DNA of 13,300 nucleotides from Peptostreptococcaceae bacterium (GTDB lineage: Bacteria > Bacillota_A > Clostridia > Peptostreptococcales > Acidaminobacteraceae): assembly GCA_013619035.1 (NCBI GenBank), contig JABXKX010000026.1, positions 1 through 13,300 of the forward strand, written 5' to 3'. The position numbers and the translations under genes are program-made. Under the pieces are notes generated by a model. That model was not told where the DNA came from. It saw only the letters and a list, made by a program, of their open reading frames with translations, and made no database searches. Positions 7,038 to 13,300 of this stretch are shown here, piece by piece. Numbering within the stretch: the stretch's first letter is position 1; each line of letters opens with the position of its first letter.

Positions 7038-8987
7038 ATGATTAAAATCACGTTAAAGGATGGTTCTGTTAGAGAAATAGAACAAGGCTCTACAATATTT
7101 GAAGTAGCAAAAGCTATCTCGGGTAGATTGGCAAAAGAAGCAATTATTGGTGAAGTAAACGGTGAGTTAGTAGATTTAAGTTATGTAATCAATGAAGATG
7201 TATCACTTAATATTCTTAGATTTGATGATGCAGAAGGTAAAGATACATTTAGACATTCAACTGCACATATTATGGCTAGAGCTGTAAAAAAATTATATCC
7301 ATCAGCAAAACTTGCAATTGGTCCATCAATTGAAAGTGGTTTCTATTATGACTTTGATGTAGATGTTAACTTTACACCAGAGGATTTAGAAAAAATCGAA
7401 AAAGAAATGAAGAATATTATTTCAGCAAAAGAAAAGTTTGAAAGATTTGAACTGCCTAGAGCAGAAGCTATAAAATTGGTTTCTGAAATGGGTGAAGAGT
7501 ATAAAGTTGAGTTAATAGAAGGTCTTGATGAAGATGCTGTAATTTCATTCTACAGACATGGTGATTTTGTTGATTTATGTGCAGGACCACATATATTTGA
7601 TATCAAGAATATCAAAGCTTTCAAACTTCTTAGTGCAACAGGTGCTTACTGGAGAGGTGATGAAAACAGAAAAATGCTTCAAAGAATTTATGGTACATCA
7701 TTCCCTAAAGCGAACTTATTAGAAACTCATTTAGCAAAATTAGAAGATGCTAAAAAACGTGATCACAATAAATTAGGTAGAGAACTTCAATTGTTCACAA
7801 CGAATGAAAGTGTAGGACAAGGTTTACCGTTATTAATGCCTAAAGGTGCTAAAATCATCCAAACACTTCAAAGATTTGTTGAAGATGAAGAAGAAAAAAG
7901 AGGTTATGAATTAACAAAAACACCTATGATGGCAAAATCAGATTTATATAAAATTTCAGGACACTGGCAATTATACAAAGATGGTATGTTTGTATTAGGT
8001 GATGAAGAGAATGATAAAGAAGTATTTGCTTTAAGACCAATGACTTGTCCTTTCCAAATCATGGTATATAAAAATGCTCAAAAGAGTTATAGAGATTTAC
8101 CAAAGCGTTACAATGAGACATCAACGTTATTTAGAAATGAGTCTTCAGGAGAGATGCATGGTCTGATTAGAGTAAGACAATTTACGATTTCAGAAGGTCA
8201 CTTAATGGTAACACCAGAACAATTAGAAGATGAGTTTAAAGGTGTTGTATCATTAATTAACTACTTTATGGATACACTTGGTATCAGAGATGATATAACA
8301 TATCAATTCTCGAAGTGGGATCCTAATAAATCAGAGAAGTATATCGGTACTGCTGAACAATGGGAAGATTCTCAAAATCAAATGAGAGATATCTTAGATC
8401 ACTTAGAAATTGATTATACTGAAGCTGAAGGTGAAGCGGCATTTTATGGTCCTAAACTAGACATTCAGTTCAAAAATGTTCATGGTAAAGAAGATACAAT
8501 CATTACAGTTCAAATTGACTTTGCTTTAGCTGAGAAATTTGATATGACTTATATTGATTCTAATGGAGAGAAGAAAAATCCTTATATCATTCACAGAACT
8601 TCTATTGGTTGTTATGAAAGAACTTTAGCAATGTTAATTGAAAAGTATGCTGGTAAATTCCCAGCATGGTTAGCACCGGTACAAGTTAAGTTATTGCCAA
8701 TCGCAGATCGTCATTTAGACTATACTTATGAACTTAAGAAAGAGTTTGAAAAGCATGGTATTAGAGTTGATGTAGATTCAAGACTTGAATCAGTAGGTTA
8801 CAAGATCAGAGAAGCAAGACTTGAGAGAAATCCATATATGCTTGTTCTCGGTGATAATGAAGTAGAAAATAAAAACATTTCTGTTAGATCTAGAGATAAA
8901 GGCGAATTAGGCGCTATGTCAGTAGAAACATTCTTAAAAGATTTAGTTGAAGAGATTGAAACAAGAGCTATATTATTACAAGATTAA
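7038..8987 (+). CDS. Threonyl-tRNA synthetase, second copy (divergent core)
   Basis: This is a second complete ThrRS of 649 residues. It starts 10 bases after the first copy, with a TAGGAG ribosome site that includes the upstream stop codon. It has the same layout: TGS, an editing domain with His73, His77, Cys181 and His185 intact, the catalytic core, and the anticodon-binding domain. The zinc ligands are kept (Cys337 in MTCP, His388, His519). By hand alignment, residues 1-254 match the first copy without gaps at 162 of 254 positions (64%), and the 100 residues from 541 match at 64%. The core between them matches at only about 35%. The segment QDDAH of copy one is ISEGH here, so residues near the threonine pocket differ. 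I recall similar MTCPF and SGEMHGL-RQFTISEGH forms in other Firmicutes, so this core is probably a distinct ThrRS lineage. A strong terminator ends the operon. Confidence 0.95.
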   Translation: MIKITLKDGSVREIEQGSTIFEVAKAISGRLAKEAIIGEVNGELVDLSYVINEDVSLNILRFDDAEGKDTFRHSTAHIMARAVKKLYPSAKLAIGPSIESGFYYDFDVDVNFTPEDLEKIEKEMKNIISAKEKFERFELPRAEAIKLVSEMGEEYKVELIEGLDEDAVISFYRHGDFVDLCAGPHIFDIKNIKAFKLLSATGAYWRGDENRKMLQRIYGTSFPKANLLETHLAKLEDAKKRDHNKLGRELQLFTTNESVGQGLPLLMPKGAKIIQTLQRFVEDEEEKRGYELTKTPMMAKSDLYKISGHWQLYKDGMFVLGDEENDKEVFALRPMTCPFQIMVYKNAQKSYRDLPKRYNETSTLFRNESSGEMHGLIRVRQFTISEGHLMVTPEQLEDEFKGVVSLINYFMDTLGIRDDITYQFSKWDPNKSEKYIGTAEQWEDSQNQMRDILDHLEIDYTEAEGEAAFYGPKLDIQFKNVHGKEDTIITVQIDFALAEKFDMTYIDSNGEKKNPYIIHRTSIGCYERTLAMLIEKYAGKFPAWLAPVQVKLLPIADRHLDYTYELKKEFEKHGIRVDVDSRLESVGYKIREARLERNPYMLVLGDNEVENKNISVRSRDKGELGAMSVETFLKDLVEEIETRAILLQD

Positions 8988-8991
8988 TTAG

Positions 8992-9017
8992 ATGACTGCT
9001 TAGGCAGTCATTTTTTT
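8992..9017 (+). terminator. Intrinsic terminator of the thrS operon
   Basis: A perfect 8-bp stem, ATGACTGC (8992-8999) with loop TTAG and GCAGTCAT (9004-9011), runs into a seven-T tract (9011-9017). It lies 4 bases after the stop of the second thrS. Confidence 0.95.
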
Positions 9018-9021
9018 AGAT

Positions 9022-9050
9022 TTGACAATAAGAACATTTTGTTATATTAT
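9022..9050 (+). promoter_or_regulatory. Sigma-A-type promoter of the PadR operon
   Basis: TTGACA (9022-9027), a 17-base spacer and TATTAT (9045-9050) give a near-perfect promoter. The start should be near 9057, inside the palindrome that follows. This also rules out the upstream TTG at 9039 as the start codon of the PadR gene. Confidence 0.85.
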
Positions 9051-9051
9051 A

Positions 9052-9070
9052 TACTTAGTAATACTAAGTA
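9052..9070 (+). promoter_or_regulatory. Palindromic operator, probably for PadR autoregulation
   Basis: TACTTAGT (9052-9059), spacer AAT and ACTAAGTA (9063-9070) make a perfect 8-bp inverted repeat. It begins one base after the -10 box and covers the expected transcription start. PadR regulators often bind such sites to repress their own operon. That this PadR binds here is inferred from position and symmetry. Confidence 0.65.
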
Positions 9071-9092
9071 CTATACAATAAAAAGTATTGGA

Positions 9093-9428
9093 GTGATTAT
9101 TATCGATATCAATAGGCAATTAAAAAAGGGTGTATTAGAAATTATTGTTTTGAAAATCATAAACGAATCGGATGTTTATGGTTATGAATTGATCAAAAGT
9201 ATGGAAAGTGCAAGTGATGGCTACTTTAGCTTAAAAGAAGGCTCTTTATATCCTATTCTATATAGATTAGAAGATAAGAAGTTCATTGAGAGTTATAAAA
9301 ACAATTTTGAAGGTGAGCGTAAAGTGCCGAGGAAGTATTACCGTATCACAGAAAGTGGTAGGGAAGCCCTAAGTGAGATGTTAAAAGCTTGGGAAGAATT
9401 AAATAAGCATGTTCATATGATAATTTAG
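9093..9428 (+). CDS. PadR-family transcriptional regulator
   Basis: This is a small DNA-binding regulator of about 111 residues with the PadR winged-helix pattern: NRQLKKGVLEIIVL at the first helix, VYGYELIKSM at the second, KEGSLYPILYRLEDKKFI for the recognition helix and wing, and RKYYRITESGREAL leading into the C-terminal dimerisation helix. The start is uncertain. GTG at 9093 is the only conventional codon downstream of the promoter that keeps the domain whole, but it overlaps the only ribosome site (TTGGAG, 9088-9093). ATT at 9099 or ATC at 9102 would be spaced correctly. The stop overlaps the AGGAGG of the next gene, so the pair is an operon. PadR genes often sit before a gene for a HAAS-domain membrane or envelope protein, as here. 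The ligand is unknown. Confidence 0.9.
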   Translation: MIIIDINRQLKKGVLEIIVLKIINESDVYGYELIKSMESASDGYFSLKEGSLYPILYRLEDKKFIESYKNNFEGERKVPRKYYRITESGREALSEMLKAWEELNKHVHMII

Positions 9429-9437
9429 GAGGTTCTA

Positions 9438-10148
9438 ATGAGAAGAGAATACAAAGCATATGTTAATAAAGTTCTAAGTTACGTTTCAACTGATTTCAAA
9501 ACAAAGAAGAAAATAAAATCAGATTTATTAGAGACTTTAATGACGAGAGAAGAAGAAGGTATGGATGTGAATCCGTATGATGTACTAGGAGAACCTATAG
9601 AAGTTGCAAAAGAGTTTTCTGAAAATCTTGGTATGTCAATGATAAATGGAGGGTTTGAATATAAGTCAAAAATTAGTATTTTAGGTGTCCCTTTACTGCA
9701 TATTAATTTTGGTAATAATTCAACGGCAAAAGGGATTGTTGCAATTGGTTCAAAATCAATAGGGATTGTCAGTATTGGCGGGCTTAGCTTAGGTGTCATC
9801 AGTCTTGGTGGTATTGGTTTAGGCGTTTTAGCTTTTGGTGGTATTGCAGCGGGTTTATTCTCTGCTTTTGGTGGAGTGGCCTGTGCATATGAAATTGCTT
9901 TTGGTGGTGTAGTAGCTGCAAAATCTTTAGCCGTTGGTGGTGTTGCTATAGCAAAAGATATAGCAATAGGTGGCAGTGTATCTGCAAGTTTAATGGGATA
10001 TACGCAATCTTTTAGTGGAGAAAATATCATGCAAGCATTTAGACTACCTTCAGAAAAAGCACAATTTCTGACGGAGTATTATATTCGATTTCCGGAGTTT
10101 AATACACTAAAAGATATGATCATAAAAGCAATATTAAAGTTTAACTAA
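9438..10148 (+). CDS. HAAS-like N-terminal domain plus glycine-repeat protein
   Basis: This is a 236-residue protein with no function I can name. Residues 1-65 are helical and resemble the HAAS (DUF1700-like) signalling domain often encoded next to PadR: a short lysine-rich helix, a helix with acidic residues, then DVLGEPIEVAKEF. A link PLLHINFG (85-92) leads into a hydrophobic glycine repeat. Gly recurs every 5 residues from 99 to 139, then GG pairs recur every 11 residues at 145, 156, 167 and 178. Charged residues at 152, 162, 173 and 174 inside the repeat argue against plain transmembrane helices and fit a small beta-solenoid, though membrane association is possible. A charged helical tail (about 195-236) follows. 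There is no signal peptide. AGGAGG (9427-9432) lies 5 bases before the ATG and overlaps the PadR stop. It is probably repressed by the adjacent PadR. Confidence 0.8.
   Translation: MRREYKAYVNKVLSYVSTDFKTKKKIKSDLLETLMTREEEGMDVNPYDVLGEPIEVAKEFSENLGMSMINGGFEYKSKISILGVPLLHINFGNNSTAKGIVAIGSKSIGIVSIGGLSLGVISLGGIGLGVLAFGGIAAGLFSAFGGVACAYEIAFGGVVAAKSLAVGGVAIAKDIAIGGSVSASLMGYTQSFSGENIMQAFRLPSEKAQFLTEYYIRFPEFNTLKDMIIKAILKFN
9732..9974 (+). repeat. Coding tandem repeat with 5-residue, then 11-residue period
   Basis: This part of the preceding gene encodes residues 99-179. Nine glycines are spaced exactly 5 apart (99 to 139), in units like GIVSIGGLSL. Three 11-residue units then begin with GG, such as GGVVAAKSLAV, and a fourth GG follows. 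At DNA level the units share TTTTGGTGG-like starts but are otherwise diverged, so the repeat is old and held by selection on the protein. Confidence 0.9.
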
Positions 10149-10262
10149 TAAGGAAAATATAATTATTATAAATAAATGGTTATAACATGACTAATTTCAT
10201 GAACTTTATGTTTTAATTAATACAGATGGGTATATAAAAACATAAAGATTAAGGAGGACGTT

Positions 10263-12734
10263 ATGGATAAATATCGTTTACATGCAGATCAATTAACATG
10301 CAGAATAGCAATTGAAGAACTTAGATTTGAAACCACTGAGGATTTAACGCCCCTATATGAAATGATCGGACAAGAAAGAGCTGCAAAAGCGATGGAATTC
10401 GGTTTGAATATAAAACAAAGAGGTTATAATATTTATGTTGCTGGTGGTTGGGGAACTGGAAGAAATACTTATGTAAGGTATATTACGGATAAGAAAATAC
10501 TAGAGACGGGTGCGCCTGATGATTGGATTTATGTGAACAACTTTAAAAATCCAAGAACGCCTATCGCAATTTCTTTAAAGAATGGTGAAGGTAGAAAATT
10601 CCAAAAAACGATGGCAAGAAATATAGAATTTATTCAAAATGCGATTGCAGAAGCGTTTATTGGAAAAGACTATGAAAATAAGAAAGCTATCTTACGACAG
10701 GAATATTCTCAAAAAAATGCAGCCGTCATTGATGAATTGAATATTATTGGTGAAAAATATAATTTTGCTTTTACTCAAACTGAAAGAGGTTTGGTAAGTA
10801 TTCCACTTAAAGATAAAAAACCGATGAGTGAAGAGGAATATAGAAAAATCTCTGAAGAGGAGTATGAAGTACTCAGTAGAAATTCTAACAAATTAACACT
10901 TGAAACGGTTGATTTATTTAATAAGTTAAGATCTGAAGAAGAGATTTATTTAAATAAGTTAGATGATTTGGATGCCAAATTAGGTCGAAAAATCGTTGAA
11001 TCTCATTTTAGAAACTTCATTAAGAAATACGAGCAGAATGAGGCTGTTAAAGACTATTTAGTTGCAGTGGTTAATGATATTGTAGAAAACATTGATGAGT
11101 TTAAAGAAGAAGAAGAACCGGATAATAAAAATCCTCTTGCGATGTTACAACAACCAGCAAGAAAAGATGATTTCTTTATTAGATATGCGATTAATTTATT
11201 TGTGGATAATAGTGAGAAGAACTCTGCGCCAGTAGAATTTGAAATCAATCCAACCTTTTTTAACTTAATCGGTAATATTGAATATAAGAATGATTATGGT
11301 GCTTGGAAAACAGACTTTACTCAAATTAAACCAGGCGCTTTACATCAAGCCAATGGTGGTTATTTAATCATACAAACGCGTGATTTATTAACGGCGCCAT
11401 ATGCTTGGAAAGGTTTAAAAAGAGCATTAATTAATAAAGAGGTTAACATTGAGAATATTGGTAAACAAACGGGTGTTAATGGGGCACAAACATTAAGACC
11501 ACAGCCAATTCCTTTAGATGTAAAAGTAATCATTGTAGGTGATTTTTATACCTATAATATGTTGTTTAATTATGATGAAGAGTTTAGAAAACTATTCAAA
11601 GTACTAGTAGACTTTGATGATGAAGTAGAAAGAAATAGAGAATCTATTACCAAGATGGCAAGACTAATTGCCAGTTACGCTGATAGAGATAATATTAAGT
11701 ATTTTGATAAATTTGCTGTAGCTGAAATCGTAAATTATACAACCAGATTAGCCGCTAATAAAGATAAGTTATCCGCTCATCTAAATGTGATTGTTGATCT
11801 AATCTATGAAGCTGATAGTTGGGCAGATTTCTATAGTGATAAGACGGTTGGAAAAGAACATGTTCTAAAAGCACTTGATGAACAAAAAAATAGAATGAAT
11901 CGTTTTGAACGAAAACTATTAGAACATTTTGCTGACGGTACTTATTTAATTGATACGCAAGGTGCAAAAGTTGGAGAAATTAATGGTTTGGCAGTACTGG
12001 GAACTGGCATTCAATCTTTTGGTAAACCAAGTAAGATTACAGTCTCTACTTATAGAGGTAAAGCTGGTCTTATCAATATTGAAAGAGAAGCCAATCAATC
12101 TGGACCAAGTCATGATAAAGGTATTATGATTCTTAATGGTTACATGGGCTTTAAATATGCTCAGGATAAACCGTTGACTCTAAGTGCTTCTATTGTATTT
12201 GAACAATTGTATTCTAGTGTTGATGGTGATAGTGCCTCAAGTACAGAGTTGTATGCAATACTTTCTAGTTTATCAGGTGTACCAATTGATCAGAGTTTTG
12301 CAGTCACTGGATCGGTAAATCAAAGAGGTGAAATCCAACCTATTGGTGGTGTGAATGAAAAAATTGAAGGCTTCTATGAAGTCTGTAAACTTAAAGGCAT
12401 AACAGGTGTTCAAGGGGTAATCATCCCACATCAAAATGTTAAAAACCTTATGTTAAAAGAAGAGGTTGTTAAAGCAGTAGAAGATGGTAAATTCCATATC
12501 TATGCTATTGATCACATCGATCAAGGTATTGAACTTCTAATGAAAACACCAGCAGGTGAAAGACTAAAGAATGGTAAATTTAAAAAAGGTACCATCCACT
12601 ATTTAGCTGATAAGAAGTTAGCAGAACTTGCAACACCTCTTATGAAAAGAAGAAGTGATGAAAATAAACCTAAGAAAAAAACTGAAACAGAGAAAAAAGT
12701 TGAAGTAAAAGAAATCATAGACGAAAAGAAATAA
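10263..12734 (+). CDS. Lon-like AAA+ ATP-dependent serine protease (COG1067 type)
   Basis: This is an 823-residue soluble protease of the Lon-like family, without the N-terminal substrate domain of classical LonA. The AAA+ part begins with IGQERAAKAMEFGL (35-48) and a P-loop GGWGTGRNT (61-69), in which Arg67 replaces the Walker Lys. GTGR is, as far as I recall, usual in this subfamily. A long charged helical insertion (about 120-250) follows, then GGYLIIQTRDLL as the second AAA+ landmark. The C-terminal protease domain has the catalytic Ser657 in DGDSAS and Lys700 in GGVNEK. They are 43 residues apart, the same spacing as Ser679 and Lys722 of E. coli Lon. The last 30 residues are a Lys/Glu-rich tail. 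AAGGAGG (10251-10257) lies 5 bases before the ATG. The 114-base upstream gap is AT-rich, with only a weak promoter candidate (TATATA at 10231). A terminator follows, so this looks like a single-gene unit. Confidence 0.93.
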   Translation: MDKYRLHADQLTCRIAIEELRFETTEDLTPLYEMIGQERAAKAMEFGLNIKQRGYNIYVAGGWGTGRNTYVRYITDKKILETGAPDDWIYVNNFKNPRTPIAISLKNGEGRKFQKTMARNIEFIQNAIAEAFIGKDYENKKAILRQEYSQKNAAVIDELNIIGEKYNFAFTQTERGLVSIPLKDKKPMSEEEYRKISEEEYEVLSRNSNKLTLETVDLFNKLRSEEEIYLNKLDDLDAKLGRKIVESHFRNFIKKYEQNEAVKDYLVAVVNDIVENIDEFKEEEEPDNKNPLAMLQQPARKDDFFIRYAINLFVDNSEKNSAPVEFEINPTFFNLIGNIEYKNDYGAWKTDFTQIKPGALHQANGGYLIIQTRDLLTAPYAWKGLKRALINKEVNIENIGKQTGVNGAQTLRPQPIPLDVKVIIVGDFYTYNMLFNYDEEFRKLFKVLVDFDDEVERNRESITKMARLIASYADRDNIKYFDKFAVAEIVNYTTRLAANKDKLSAHLNVIVDLIYEADSWADFYSDKTVGKEHVLKALDEQKNRMNRFERKLLEHFADGTYLIDTQGAKVGEINGLAVLGTGIQSFGKPSKITVSTYRGKAGLINIEREANQSGPSHDKGIMILNGYMGFKYAQDKPLTLSASIVFEQLYSSVDGDSASSTELYAILSSLSGVPIDQSFAVTGSVNQRGEIQPIGGVNEKIEGFYEVCKLKGITGVQGVIIPHQNVKNLMLKEEVVKAVEDGKFHIYAIDHIDQGIELLMKTPAGERLKNGKFKKGTIHYLADKKLAELATPLMKRRSDENKPKKKTETEKKVEVKEIIDEKK

Positions 12735-12739
12735 ATGTT

Positions 12740-12775
12740 GAGACTATAGGTTAAACCTATGGTCTCTTTATTTAT
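12740..12775 (+). terminator. Intrinsic terminator after the Lon-like gene
   Basis: GAGACTATAGG (12740-12750), loop TTAAA, and CCTATGGTCTC (12756-12766) form an 11-bp stem with one G-T pair. TTTATTTAT follows. Confidence 0.9.
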
Positions 12776-12778
12776 GAA

Positions 12779-12804
12779 CAATAATCTTTTTATGAGGATT
12801 ATTG
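12779..12804. repeat. Inverted repeat of unknown role
   Basis: CAATAATC (12779-12786) and GATTATTG (12797-12804) are perfect 8-bp arms around a 10-base loop. No T-tract follows on the plus strand. It lies just after the Lon terminator and could be a second weak hairpin or a protein site. Confidence 0.5.
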
Positions 12805-13009
12805 GTACCAGGATGGCTCTAAATTGAAGAGAAGACACTCTGCTCTGAAAGAAGTTGTAAATATGAAACAGCTAATGCAATATGAGAATCAGTCATGACA
12901 TTCTTGGTGAATATTTCCTTTTGTGATAATATGGAAATAGGAAATGTATAAATTATGAATTCAAAATATATAGATGAAACAGTAACTAATAAAATGAACT
13001 TAGATATAT
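12805..13009. other. Non-coding stretch between the Lon-like gene and the regulator fragment
   Basis: I see no convincing gene here. A weak promoter-like pair TTGGTG (12904-12909) and TAATAT (12927-12932), 17 bases apart, precedes the regulator fragment. A 66-codon frame on the minus strand (13019-12819) has no ribosome site and no recognisable motif. Confidence 0.5.
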
Positions 13010-13173
13010 ATGAATTCACTTCAATACAAGCAAAGGATGGACTTGAAGGATTTAATCTTGGTGCTGATGATTATATGATAAAACCATTTGAGAATTTGGA
13101 ACTTAATTCAAGAATAAATGCAGTATTAAGAAGAATGAGCCTATTCAAATGCTTGATCGGGATATTCACTTAG
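13010..13173 (+). pseudogene. Response-regulator receiver-domain remnant
   Basis: The frame contains [14 protein letters not shown] followed by [12 protein letters not shown]. This is the end of an OmpR-type receiver domain: the conserved GADDY, the invariant Lys of the KPF motif and the final helix. The part carrying the phosphate-accepting Asp is missing. Upstream residues in the same frame (from ATG 12955) do not look like a receiver, and the frame ends at 13173 without a DNA-binding domain. The match to the family starts around 13020, near the second copy of a 9-base direct repeat (ATGAATTCA at 12955-12963 and 13010-13018). The fragment is best read as a decayed or rearranged gene piece. 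Confidence 0.7.
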
Positions 13174-13250
13174 GTATCATCTAGCGAGATTAAGAGTATA
13201 ATAGATAAACTTGGTTCAGGTTTTGCTACCGTTGCTCCGCCTTTTGTAAG

Positions 13251-13288
13251 TGCTGGTATGGAAATCGGATGTTATCCAGCATTTTTTT
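13251..13288 (+). terminator. Terminator-like hairpin at the window end
   Basis: TGCTGG (13251-13256) pairs with CCAGCA (13276-13281), and a seven-T run (13282-13288) follows. The 19-base loop is long, with two further pairs possible past a bulge. The 77 bases before it (13174-13250) hold no gene I recognise. The hairpin may end a lost gene or belong to a leader for a gene beyond the window. Confidence 0.6.
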
Positions 13289-13300
13289 GAAATCATAAAT

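Noticed and set aside
5123..8987. Tandem thrS as an assembly duplication
   Set aside because: The copies differ throughout at DNA and protein level, down to about 35% identity in the core, and each has its own ribosome site.
9039..9092. N-terminal extension of the PadR gene from TTG 9039
   Set aside because: This codon lies between the -35 and -10 boxes of the gene's own promoter, so it would not be in the transcript.
9479..10030. A 183-codon proline-rich open frame on the minus strand
   Set aside because: It is the complement of the glycine-repeat codons (GGT/GGC read back as Pro), it has no ribosome site, and it lies wholly inside a well-supported gene.
10443..10469. Arg in place of the Walker A Lys of the Lon-like protein as evidence of a dead ATPase
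   Set aside because: GTGR in the P-loop is, as far as I recall, usual in this COG1067 subfamily. The other AAA+ and protease residues are intact.
12819..13019. A 66-codon frame on the minus strand after the Lon-like gene
   Set aside because: It has no ribosome site and no recognisable domain, and it overlaps the regulator fragment. It is probably chance in AT-rich DNA.

Overview
The window is AT-rich, densely coded chromosomal DNA from a low-GC Firmicute, most likely a member of the Clostridia. The reasons are strong AGGAGG ribosome binding sites a few bases before the starts, consensus TTGACA/TATAAT-type promoters, two T-box leaders, rho-independent terminators, and a molybdopterin-binding protein with a C-terminal cysteine cluster of a kind I associate with Clostridia. 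The genus cannot be named from the sequence. The standard genetic code fits all genes.

Layout. 40-1056 (+): a MoeA/MogA-like molybdopterin-binding protein. 1068-2018 (-): a tRNA-dihydrouridine synthase, convergent with it. 2060-2128: back-to-back promoters for the Dus gene (-) and valS (+). 2135-2405: a T-box leader with specifier GTA, followed by valS (2419-4803), which encodes a type 2 (archaeal/rickettsial-like) valyl-tRNA synthetase. 4820-5092: a second promoter and T-box leader with specifier ACT, followed by two tandem threonyl-tRNA synthetase genes (5123-7027 and 7038-8987) and a strong terminator. 9022-9428: a PadR-family regulator with a consensus promoter and a palindrome just after the -10 box. 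9438-10148: its partner, a protein with a HAAS-like N-terminus and a regular glycine-repeat domain. 10263-12734: a Lon-like AAA+ serine protease (COG1067 type), followed by a terminator. 12767-13300 has no intact gene. It holds an inverted repeat, a decayed response-regulator fragment and a final terminator-like hairpin.

How the parts work together. The middle of the window is a tRNA-charging block. The valine and threonine leaders each sense their own uncharged tRNA, and in both the specifier codon and the acceptor-pairing bases agree with the gene behind them. Dus modifies tRNA. The PadR gene and the repeat-protein gene form a two-gene, probably autoregulated unit. The Lon-like protease stands alone.

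The most notable points are: (i) the tandem thrS pair, whose editing and anticodon-binding ends are about 64% identical while the catalytic cores are only about 35% identical, both behind one T-box; (ii) the type 2 ValRS under a bacterial T-box; (iii) the glycine-repeat protein, whose repeat changes from a 5-residue to an 11-residue period; and (iv) the PadR gene, which has no conventional start codon at a proper distance from its ribosome binding site. I found no CRISPR array, insertion sequence, rRNA or tRNA gene.
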